From positions 1 through 5,851 of the forward strand of contig SLFV01000263.1 of the NCBI GenBank assembly GCA_007124075.1: 5,851 nucleotides of DNA, written 5' to 3'. The notes below the pieces were generated by a model. The model saw nothing but the letters and a program-made list of their open reading frames with translations. It did no database searches and had not been told where the DNA came from. The translations under genes and the position numbers were made by a program. Each line of letters begins with the position of its first letter. Position 1 is the stretch's first letter. The stretch is from Roseimaritima sp. (GTDB lineage Bacteria; Planctomycetota; Planctomycetia; Pirellulales; Pirellulaceae). Shown one piece after another: positions 1 through 5,784 of the stretch.

Positions 1-3000
1 CAGGGACCTACACGATCCGCCAGGTCTCCGAGCCTGGGTTTGTGCAAACGTTTCCAACCGCTGAAACGAATTTTGCGCATACGGTCGTCTTTGATGGCGT
101 CGCCCTGAGCGGCAACTTCAATTTCGCCAGCCAGCCGTCGCGAAACTGGGGCAATGCTCCGGAGGGCTATCCGGTCACGGCGGCTCAGAATGGTCCCAAC
201 CATGCGATCGTCCCAGGTTTGTCGCTAGGCCAGCAGGTTCTTGCCACTGCCGATGGGGTTCCTGGATCAACTGACAGCCCCGACGTTGATGGCGTGCGCG
301 TCTCCGCAGTCACTTCGGAAATCCTCAGTCCCGGCCGTACCGGTATTTTGGAGGTCACGGTTACCAACACGACAGGCCTGCCCGCGTATGTGCAGGGCTG
401 GATTGACTTCAACCGAGACTTCAGTTTTTCGGGGTCCGGCGAGCATGTGATCGTCAACCGACAGTTGGCACCGGGAACACATCAGATTCCCGTCACGGTT
501 CCCGCGGACGTTACGCCCGGTCCCGTGGTGGGTCGTTTTCGGATCAGCAACACGCAAAACTTGACGCCGACGGGTCCGGCGAATTCCGGTGAGGTAGAAG
601 ACCATATTTTCCAAGTCTTCCCGACGCAAAGTTTGGCAAACCCGGACACCTTCAGCGTCCCGAGAAATTCTGTCGGCAGGGAACTGGACGTGTTGGCTAA
701 CGACTTCGCCGCGCCCGGGACGAACCTCCAGATTGACCGACTGATCATGCCAACCAGTGCGCGGAGCGTGGTGACAATCTCTGAGGACGGGAGATTCCTG
801 CGTTACACGCCTCCCAATGGATTTGTCGGTGTCGATCAATTCGCTTACGTGGTCCGTAACACCGTGACGGGCGAAGAGGCGGTGGCTTCGGTGACCGTGA
901 CGGTGACTTTCCAAACCGATCGCCCGATCGCAGTTGACAATACATTCAATGTACCCGAAGGTTCCGTCAATCGTCCGTTGCTGGTGTTGGAAAATGACAT
1001 TACCAGTGTCAACGGCGGTTTGCGGATCGCTTCCTTCGCTCAGGGAAATCGTGGAGGTCGAGTCGAACTGGCCGGCGGTGGCCAAGCACTTTTGTACACT
1101 CCTGCGGTGGGCTTTCGTGGCACCGAACAATTCAACTACACGGTCGTCGACAATGCGGGGCTTTCCGATTCAGCTCAAGTGACCATCAAAATGAGCCCTG
1201 GGTCTGCGCTGCAAGACGAAGTCCGCTTCTCGTTTGATATTCGCGACGACAACAACCGCCCGATTGACAACGTGGGTGTTGGCGAGGAATTCTTCCTGAG
1301 CGTCTTTGTTCAAGACGTTCGTCAGCCGCTCGCATCGCGGACCGGCATCGCCAGTGCCTTTTTGGATCTTTTGTACACCGACGCGTTGGTCACTCCGGTC
1401 CCTGATTTCGATACGTCCTCCGGTTTTCCATTTCAGATTGACTTTGGGTCGCTGTTCGTCGGCAGTTCGGATGTCTTCCAGCAAGGCGATGCCGTGACGC
1501 CGGGATTGTTGAACGAAATCGGTGGAACGCAACCAGTCGGGAACGAGGTGGTACACGGGGGTGAGCCGGTTCGACTGTTTACCGTGACGATGCGAGCGAT
1601 CTCCGAGGGAGTGGCCCGCTTCCAGGCCGATCCGGCCGATACACCGGTCGCGGAGACCATTCACATCGGCAGCGATACCCCCGTACCGGTTCAAGGCTTG
1701 GGCCTGGGGTCGGCGGAACTGGTGATCATTAACCAGCCTGGACAGATACCGACGAAAGCGGTTGACGATTCTTTCCCCGATTCCCGCGATTCCATGGGCA
1801 ATCTGATCGTTCATGGTCAGGATGCGGTGCTGGATGTTTTGCGAAACGACTTGCTTGGCCCGACTGGCGAAATTGTGGAATTCGGGATCGTTGCCGCGCC
1901 GACGCGGGGGACCGTCACGGTTGATGATCGTGGCAACCCCAGCAACCTGAATAACGCAAGGCTGATCTATCGCCCTGATCAAATGGCACCCGGGGTTGAT
2001 CGGTTCACCTACTTCATCGTCACTGCCGATGGATTCCGCAGCACCGCAGAAGTCAGCGTTTCCGTCGGGGCGGCTGCCGCCAACGCGGTCGCGGCGATGG
2101 ACTTCCGAGTCGTCGACGAAGCGGGCAATCAGATCAATCAGGTCAACGTGCAAGACACCTTCGGTGTGCAGGTCTTTGTTCAGGATTTGCGGTCGTCGCT
2201 GCAAACGTCGGTCCAGGGGATTTTCGCGGCGTACCTAGATTTGTTGTACGATCGTACCCTGGTCACGCCGACCAACGACAACAACAGCGATTTTGGATTT
2301 GATGTCGAATTTGGACCGTTATTTAATGAGCAAGCCGCGGTCGGTTCCGCAGCGATTCCCGGCATTATTGACGAATTTGGTTCCTTCCAGTTAGACGCCT
2401 CGGGGACGGCCGATCCGCTGGGAGGCGAGCCCAGGTTGTTGGCGACCTTGTTCTTCCGCGCCGACGCGGTCGGTCAAGCCCGCTTCGTAGGAGATAAAGC
2501 GGACTTTTCGCCCTTCCAGGATACTCTGTTTTTCGACCCGCCAGGACCGGTGGACCCCTCGTTGATTCGGTTTGATGTTGCCGAAGTTTCCATCGTGATT
2601 CCTCAAGGCGAATCGCCTCTGCAAAACGGTATCAATCGCTTCGATGTCAATGGTGATGGCTATGTTTCACCGATCGACGTGTTGTTGATCATCAATACGC
2701 TGAATCAGGAAGCACGGACGGGGGCCCAGGGTGAAAGCCGCACGGGTTCGACGCTGTTCCCCGACGTTGACGGCGATGGTCGTGTGACTCCATTTGATGC
2801 CCTGCAGATCATCAATCACTTGGGACGTCAGGCTCGAAGTAGTCTGGCACAAGGGGAAGCGGTCGCCTCTGCGGTTGTCGCTCCGCTGGTGATCGACACC
2901 CCGCTGCAAAGTAGTCCGGAGACCGAGTTTGAAGCCGCAGTTCAGCAGGTCTACCAGCATGACGAAGTCGCTGTCGGTGTCCTGACCGAAGAGGATTCGA

Positions 3001-3122
3001 CCGAAGCGGGCAGTATCGCCAACCAAGCACCTACGATCAACAAGGTCGCTGACGACGATGACGAACAGTCGGTTGATTACCTGGAACTGCTTGCCGGTGA
3101 CGTGGCCACGGTCTGGAAGTGA
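1..3122 (+). CDS. Partial giant modular surface protein: SdrD-B end, GEVED, Big_9 x3, cohesin-like x2, dockerin (5' end outside window)
   Basis: The frame is open from the left edge (first full codon at 3) and ends at TGA 3120-3122. The GTG at 42 lies inside a conserved motif (GTYTIRQV...GFVQTFP), so it is not the start. Domains in order: end of an SdrD-B-like domain (3-131); GEVED domain (about 141-617) with the NWGNAP opening, a WIDFNRD loop and the signature GEVEDH; two cadherin-like/Big_9 domains (636-908, 918-1193) with the LDVLANDF/LLVLENDI and YTP..GF.G...F.Y hallmarks; cohesin-like domain (1218-1730); third Big_9 (1752-2066); second cohesin-like domain (2091-2600); dockerin (2628-2831); acidic tail. 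Such chains are known from secreted planctomycete proteins. The role is inferred: calcium-stabilised adhesion, matrix or cell-surface scaffold. No catalytic domain is visible. There are no cysteines and only five lysines. A signal peptide would lie upstream of the window. The domain-level call is firm; the biological role is not known. Confidence 0.93.
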   Translation, partial: GTYTIRQVSEPGFVQTFPTAETNFAHTVVFDGVALSGNFNFASQPSRNWGNAPEGYPVTAAQNGPNHAIVPGLSLGQQVLATADGVPGSTDSPDVDGVRVSAVTSEILSPGRTGILEVTVTNTTGLPAYVQGWIDFNRDFSFSGSGEHVIVNRQLAPGTHQIPVTVPADVTPGPVVGRFRISNTQNLTPTGPANSGEVEDHIFQVFPTQSLANPDTFSVPRNSVGRELDVLANDFAAPGTNLQIDRLIMPTSARSVVTISEDGRFLRYTPPNGFVGVDQFAYVVRNTVTGEEAVASVTVTVTFQTDRPIAVDNTFNVPEGSVNRPLLVLENDITSVNGGLRIASFAQGNRGGRVELAGGGQALLYTPAVGFRGTEQFNYTVVDNAGLSDSAQVTIKMSPGSALQDEVRFSFDIRDDNNRPIDNVGVGEEFFLSVFVQDVRQPLASRTGIASAFLDLLYTDALVTPVPDFDTSSGFPFQIDFGSLFVGSSDVFQQGDAVTPGLLNEIGGTQPVGNEVVHGGEPVRLFTVTMRAISEGVARFQADPADTPVAETIHIGSDTPVPVQGLGLGSAELVIINQPGQIPTKAVDDSFPDSRDSMGNLIVHGQDAVLDVLRNDLLGPTGEIVEFGIVAAPTRGTVTVDDRGNPSNLNNARLIYRPDQMAPGVDRFTYFIVTADGFRSTAEVSVSVGAAAANAVAAMDFRVVDEAGNQINQVNVQDTFGVQVFVQDLRSSLQTSVQGIFAAYLDLLYDRTLVTPTNDNNSDFGFDVEFGPLFNEQAAVGSAAIPGIIDEFGSFQLDASGTADPLGGEPRLLATLFFRADAVGQARFVGDKADFSPFQDTLFFDPPGPVDPSLIRFDVAEVSIVIPQGESPLQNGINRFDVNGDGYVSPIDVLLIINTLNQEARTGAQGESRTGSTLFPDVDGDGRVTPFDALQIINHLGRQARSSLAQGEAVASAVVAPLVIDTPLQSSPETEFEAAVQQVYQHDEVAVGVLTEEDSTEAGSIANQAPTINKVADDDDEQSVDYLELLAGDVATVWK
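141..617 (+). other. GEVED domain of the surface protein
   Basis: This beta-rich domain is named after its C-terminal GEVED signature, seen here as SGEVEDHIFQV. The N-terminal NWGNAPEGYP resembles the common DYGDAP..YP opening. GPNHAIVPGLSLG and a DSPDVDGV acidic segment follow, where many relatives have DDEDGV. The WIDFNRDF segment has D-x-N-x-D spacing and may bind calcium. The domain is common in large secreted bacterial proteins, typically next to SdrD-B and Ig-like repeats, as here. Its molecular function is unknown. Confidence 0.85.
636..1193 (+). repeat. Two adjacent cadherin-like / bacterial Ig (Big_9 type) domains
   Basis: Two consecutive modules of about 90 residues (636-908 and 918-1193) share one pattern: ..D.F.VP..SV.R.L.VL.ND near the start, an RYTP or LYTP strand, then GF.G...F.Y.V and a closing V.V or V.I.. 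strand. This is the pattern of tandem Ig-like/cadherin-like domains in bacterial surface proteins. They probably act as spacers between the GEVED domain and the first cohesin-like domain. A third, more divergent copy lies at 1752-2066, with LDVLRNDLL and a YRPDQ..PGVDRFTY version of the motif. Confidence 0.82.
1218..1730 (+). repeat. Cohesin-like domain, copy 1
   Basis: About 170 residues starting VRFSFDIRD, predicted to be all beta. It shares a specific framework with the copy at 2091-2600: FVQD.R at the second strand, then LDLLY....VTP, a F.FDVEFG or F.IDFG strand, PG..[ND]E[IF]G, GGEP.RL, an A...G.ARF.....D strand and a closing AE[LV]..I strand. The layout fits the cohesin/carbohydrate-binding beta-sandwich superfamily (a turn with GEEF..S.FVQD, a strand with ..LDLLY, and G.ARF before the last strand). 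Cohesin is an inference from this pattern and from the dockerin in the same protein; the homology between the two copies is directly visible. Confidence 0.65.
1752..2066 (+). other. Third Big_9-type Ig-like domain between the cohesin-like copies
   Basis: The module begins KAVDDSF, continues with AVLDVLRNDLLGP, GTVTVDD, LIYRPDQ, GVDRFTYFIV and ends in VSVSV. These are the same landmarks as the two tandem Ig-like domains upstream, with a longer insertion before the YRP strand. It separates the two cohesin-like domains, so the order is Ig-Ig-cohesin-Ig-cohesin. This suggests that an Ig-plus-cohesin unit was duplicated as a block. Confidence 0.78.
2091..2600 (+). repeat. Cohesin-like domain, copy 2
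   Basis: Second copy of the 1218-1730 module. Matching landmarks are VFVQDLR, YLDLLYDRTLVTP, FDVEFGPLF, IPGIIDEFG, GGEPRLLATLFF, GQARFVGDKAD and VAEVSIVI. At DNA level only short runs are identical (for example gtctttgttca at 1302-1312 and 2172-2182), so the duplication is old and kept by protein-level selection rather than recent. The domain is directly followed by the dockerin. Confidence 0.65.
2628..2831 (+). other. Dockerin type I-like domain (two EF-hand-like calcium loops)
   Basis: Two F-hand-like loops are clear: DVNGDGYVSPIDV followed by the helix LLIINTLN, and DVDGDGRVTPFDA followed by LQIINHLG. Calcium ligands at loop positions 1, 3, 5 and 12 are present in both (D, N, D, D and D, D, D, D). 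Dockerins bind cohesins in clostridial cellulosomes. In planctomycetes, dockerin-like domains are found near the C-terminus of many large exported proteins and their partner is generally unknown. The positions that carry Ser-Thr recognition residues in clostridial dockerins are Pro-Ile and Pro-Phe here. The two loops start 40 residues apart, more than in the compact clostridial form. Confidence 0.88.
2832..3119 (+). other. Acidic C-terminal tail after the dockerin
   Basis: About 96 residues without a recognised fold. The tail starts with an Ala/Val-rich stretch (AVASAVVAPLV), continues through Glu/Gln-rich sequence, and has an acidic run DDDDE just before a final amphipathic segment VDYLELLAGDVATVWK. 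There is no LPXTG, PEP-CTERM-type or transmembrane anchor. An acidic linker plus short amphipathic end resembles what I recall of the C-termini of other planctomycete dockerin proteins, and could be a sorting or partner-binding tail. That role is a guess. Confidence 0.5.
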
Positions 3123-3151
3123 GCTCGCATGGACCACTTTCCCGCTTTCTA

Positions 3152-3165
3152 GGTCTCTCCAGACC
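3152..3165. terminator. Weak hairpin, possible shared terminator
   Basis: GGTCT-CTCC-AGACC forms a perfect 5-bp stem with a 4-nt loop, 30 nt after the + strand stop codon. It has no following U-tract on either strand, and a competing pairing exists between TCTCC (3156-3160) and GGAGA (3182-3186). Position between two convergent genes is the main support. A role in termination is uncertain. Confidence 0.25.
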
Positions 3166-3175
3166 CCGCTGCGTT

Positions 3176-3206
3176 AGGCCGGGAGAAACAAGCAAGAAGG
3201 CCGGGA
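3176..3206. repeat. Short 9-bp direct repeat
   Basis: The sequence aggccggga occurs at 3176-3184 and again at 3198-3206, two turns of the helix apart (22 bp start to start). It lies in the gap between the convergent genes. It could be a chance match in GC-rich sequence. No known protein-binding site is recognised. Confidence 0.3.
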
Positions 3207-3240
3207 ATTGGCTTGATGCTGGTGAGGATTCGATTTTGCC

Positions 3241-5772
3241 CTAGTGGTTTTTGGGTCGGTCTTTGCCCAACATGCGATCCAGGAATTGGTACGCTTGCTG
3301 GCGAATTTCGTTCGGAAAATCGTGGTCGCAAGCCGGATGTTTAATCAGCAATCGGTCGTCCGCCTGCAGCAATCGATAGACCGAGGCGATGGCCGGGGTC
3401 ACCGCCTGCACACCCTCAGCGTCGAAATTGGAATCCCCCTGCGGACTGGACGAGAAAAATCCTCGGGGGGCAATCGCCGCAGCAACTTCGGGAAAATCAA
3501 ACGGAACCTTTTTTGGGTTCAAGCCGTAAAGCTGCTTGATCCGCGGCATGTAGCGATCACTTGCCCATCCGGCCAGCTTTCCGCCGTAGTAGTAAGGAAA
3601 CGGATCCCAACCACAACTGGAAACCACAGCACGGACACGTGTGTCAAACACCCCCAAAAACATTGCATTATGCCCTCCTAGCGAATGCCCGATGACGCCG
3701 ATGCCTTGCGGGTCGACCGCAGCGATGGTCAGTAGCAAATCGACGCCGCGCCGATGATTGACAATCGCTGCCATTGTCCCCGACAAATAAGAATCGGTTC
3801 GGAAGTCGTAGTCGCCCAAATCGCCAAACGAGGGATAATCCGGGGCCAAGACGACATAGCCTCGTTGCGCCAATTCGACCGCATAATTGCGATTGGGCAG
3901 GGGACCTTCACCCGCAACCACACGTTTTCCCAGCGGCGATGTCGGATGCAACGCCAAAACCGCAGGGACCGTGCTGGCGACTTTGGCAACCGCGGTCGCG
4001 GTTTGCAGGTTCGCCGGGCCCTCCCCTGGCTGCGTATCAGTGTTAAATGCAGGAATCAAAATGCCATCGGGTAGATATAAATCGGCGGGCACCGATTTCC
4101 GCCCACCCGCCGTATAGGTGAGCGTCATTCTGGTGTAACCCTCCAGTGGCTGGGTTTGGAGGACTTGCACCTTGAGCGGACCCAACTCGCTGTCCATTGG
4201 CAAACGTCCCATGACCACCTGCATCGCGTTCAAGATGTCGTTGCGGCGATGCGCCCAGTCCTCCGGTCGCTGTATCGGATGCGTTAACGATTGCTGATCG
4301 ATCCAGAGCGACAAGTCCCGGTGGTCGGGATAGGGTCCAAGCCGCGGTAAGCCGCGCACCTCCGCCTCCGGTCCTCCCATCTGGGCCACTTGCTTTCGCA
4401 CCGTGGCGATGATCGTTTCCTCTACCGACTCCGCCCAGGGGGATGGCAATCCATAATATAGCATCGCACCTCCACCCTCGTACCCACCCTCTCTTAACAC
4501 TCGCAGCGATGGGATGTACGCCATCACATCGTTGCAGTAACCCGCTACCCACGTTTTGCTTGCGTCCAACTCCCACTTCAACCGCAGCGCGTAATCAACC
4601 ACAACTTCACCCCCAAGAAAACAGAACGTTGGGCCTGTCCCTAGCTGCCAAGTTTGCACGGGGTAAGGGTAGGAATCCGCGAGCACTCCGTCGCGTCCCA
4701 AACGTTCCAGGAGGATTCTCCCGCGCGACGCTTCGAAACGATTTTCGGACTCAGTCTGAAGCTGCAATTGCTCGCGATCGGGAATCTGGTCAAACGGCAC
4801 TGCAACGGTTTGGAATCGCGTCTGGAACCTCCCAGAAATCGGATGCTGTGGACGCTCCAAGGCCTCGGCCACGGCGGCATCGATCTGCTGGCCGTACTGG
4901 ATTGCCAATTCTACATCACGGCGCGGCAACGGGTTAATGTCAGCCCCACAGCCGACCCACATCATTGCGACCGCACCAGGATATCGCTCCTCCAAATGCA
5001 TCTGAGCATACCCCGGCCAGTCGCCGCACCATTGGTAGCCCGAAAGGACAGTTGCATGGCAAGCGTACCCACAGAGAATCGTACGAATCGACTGATCTGG
5101 TGCACGGACCACCAGAATCGGAACATCGTGATCGACGGGGCCCGCCAACCGTTGTTCGGCTCTTAATTCCGGGACCGCCGGTTCGGCGTTGTTACGGCGA
5201 TTGACTCCGAATGTCGCGTGTCCGACAGTCCAGCTCAGTTCCGCTGGCTGCAAATCGACAAGTGCTTCCCCGATCACTTGGACCACCGTCTCAACCAGGT
5301 AATCGGTGTACTGATGCACCAGCCCCCAGCCCCCCTGGTCCAGAAAGTACATGGCCGCCAGGTTATCACCGATCACCGGGCCGCTATGGGTATGCGTCGT
5401 CGACAGCACCAGCGATTCACGAGGCAAATCGTACTTCTGCGCAGCCGCATCGGTGATCCGACTGGCGGTCCCCAGGTCGATGCCGACCAGATCCAGGGTC
5501 ACCAACACACCCCGTTGACCCACACCATCCTGCACTGCCAGCCCCTTGGCCCACAACTCTGTCAGCTTTCCCTCTGCGGGGCGATTGCGGCTGCCATAAC
5601 CGGACATCCACATGGGTTGCTGGGGGGTAATCGACGCTTTGGCGACGCCCACTTGCCAGTCCGCCTGTTTTGCGTCGCAGACCGAAGACGAATTCAAACT
5701 GGCCAGTAACAGGACGAACCAACCGCACAAGACAACACGAACGGGCGTTTTGCATCGGAGAAAAAACATCAT
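3241..5772 (-). CDS. Secreted neutral ceramidase-like domain fused to an alpha/beta hydrolase (esterase)
   Basis: 843 residues from the ATG at 5772. An N-terminal signal peptide is followed by a neutral/alkaline non-lysosomal ceramidase-like domain (residues about 38-445) and an alpha/beta hydrolase (about 482-836). The first domain shows GVAKASITP, THTHSGP (His127, His129), CGYACHATVL (His239), GGEVVVDYALRL (Glu389), NDVMAYIPS and GGYEGG (Tyr431). These fit the zinc ligands of neutral ceramidases. The usual GDVSPN-type nucleophile motif reads ADINP (residues 277-281), with Asn280 at the Ser position. The second domain starts with a WAHRRNDIL..MQVVMG region and PADLYLPDG, then GHSLGGH (Ser697), QGDSNFD (Asp780 as probable acid) and CDHDFP (His817). 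The family suggests hydrolysis of amide or ester bonds in lipids or acetylated/esterified polymers outside the cytoplasm; the substrate is unknown. ATG 5772 is chosen over an in-frame TTG at 5784; ATG 5769 is equally possible. No Shine-Dalgarno sequence is evident for any of them. Confidence 0.92.
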   Translation of the reverse strand: MMFFLRCKTPVRVVLCGWFVLLLASLNSSSVCDAKQADWQVGVAKASITPQQPMWMSGYGSRNRPAEGKLTELWAKGLAVQDGVGQRGVLVTLDLVGIDLGTASRITDAAAQKYDLPRESLVLSTTHTHSGPVIGDNLAAMYFLDQGGWGLVHQYTDYLVETVVQVIGEALVDLQPAELSWTVGHATFGVNRRNNAEPAVPELRAEQRLAGPVDHDVPILVVRAPDQSIRTILCGYACHATVLSGYQWCGDWPGYAQMHLEERYPGAVAMMWVGCGADINPLPRRDVELAIQYGQQIDAAVAEALERPQHPISGRFQTRFQTVAVPFDQIPDREQLQLQTESENRFEASRGRILLERLGRDGVLADSYPYPVQTWQLGTGPTFCFLGGEVVVDYALRLKWELDASKTWVAGYCNDVMAYIPSLRVLREGGYEGGGAMLYYGLPSPWAESVEETIIATVRKQVAQMGGPEAEVRGLPRLGPYPDHRDLSLWIDQQSLTHPIQRPEDWAHRRNDILNAMQVVMGRLPMDSELGPLKVQVLQTQPLEGYTRMTLTYTAGGRKSVPADLYLPDGILIPAFNTDTQPGEGPANLQTATAVAKVASTVPAVLALHPTSPLGKRVVAGEGPLPNRNYAVELAQRGYVVLAPDYPSFGDLGDYDFRTDSYLSGTMAAIVNHRRGVDLLLTIAAVDPQGIGVIGHSLGGHNAMFLGVFDTRVRAVVSSCGWDPFPYYYGGKLAGWASDRYMPRIKQLYGLNPKKVPFDFPEVAAAIAPRGFFSSSPQGDSNFDAEGVQAVTPAIASVYRLLQADDRLLIKHPACDHDFPNEIRQQAYQFLDRMLGKDRPKNH
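3244..4329 (-). other. C-terminal alpha/beta hydrolase domain (dienelactone hydrolase / acetyl xylan esterase-like)
   Basis: This domain looks like a complete stand-alone esterase. Its helical front region (HPIQRPEDWAHRRNDIL, then MQVVMGRLP) and the GYTRMTLTY...PADLYLP strand pair match what is usual at the N-terminus of free planctomycete esterases. The core has PAVLALHPT (oxyanion strand), ELAQRGYVVLAPDYPSFG, IGVIGHSLGG (nucleophile Ser codon at 3682-3684) and HPACDHDFP (His codon at 3322-3324). All three triad candidates are present, so this half is probably active. Substrate class is not decidable from sequence. Confidence 0.85.
4438..5661 (-). other. Neutral/alkaline ceramidase-like metallohydrolase domain
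   Basis: About 408 residues covering the catalytic domain of neutral ceramidases but not the Ig-like C-terminal domain those enzymes carry. The THTHSGP motif is encoded at about 5377-5397 and the CHATVL histidine follows downstream. The ADINP variant of the nucleophile motif has Asn at 4933-4935. The end of the domain has the GGYEGGGAMLYYG pattern before a helix (AESVEETIIATVRKQV) that leads into the hydrolase. Such ceramidase-like proteins are frequent in planctomycetes, and most have never been tested biochemically. Confidence 0.82.
5671..5772 (-). other. Signal peptide of the fused hydrolase
   Basis: Starting at ATG 5772, the N-terminus is MMFFLRCKTPVR (basic n-region), then VVLCGWFVLLLASL (hydrophobic core) and a polar NSSSVCDA end. 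Signal peptidase I cleavage is plausible after CDA (residue 34), leaving a mature KQADWQVG start. The Cys before the site is in SSVC, which does not fit a lipobox well, so a lipoprotein is less likely. Export to the periplasm or outside is inferred. Confidence 0.75.
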
Positions 5773-5784
5773 GGCAGCAGACAA

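Larger units (their letters stand above)
3123..3240. other. 118-nt intergenic gap between convergent genes
   Basis: This gap lies between the two stop codons (TGA 3120-3122 on +, TAG complement at 3241-3243 on -). I see no coding potential, no tRNA-like fold and no T-run typical of a strong intrinsic terminator on either strand. It contains one short hairpin (3152-3165) and a 9-bp direct repeat (aggccggga at 3176-3184 and 3198-3206). Both transcripts must end here or run into each other. Confidence 0.7.

Noticed and set aside
42..44. GTG at 42 as the start of the + strand gene
   Set aside because: The frame is open to the left edge and the preceding codons encode GTYTIRQVSEPGF, part of the same SdrD-B-like motif, so 42 is an internal Val codon.
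267..2204. Long - strand open frames at 267-1130 (287 codons) and 1170-2204 (344 codons)
   Set aside because: They lie entirely antisense to the well-supported modular protein. Their translations are rich in Arg, His and Asp with no recognisable motif, as expected for reverse-frame shadows of a GC-rich gene.
636..2600. The repeated domains as a recent DNA-level tandem repeat
   Set aside because: The similarity is at protein level only. Identical DNA runs between copies are about 11 nt, too short for a recent amplification.
4443..5709. + strand open frames of 79-170 codons opposite the hydrolase gene
   Set aside because: They are antisense to a gene with clear catalytic motifs in the right frame. 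Their products are Pro/Arg/His-rich without domains, and several overlap each other in different frames.
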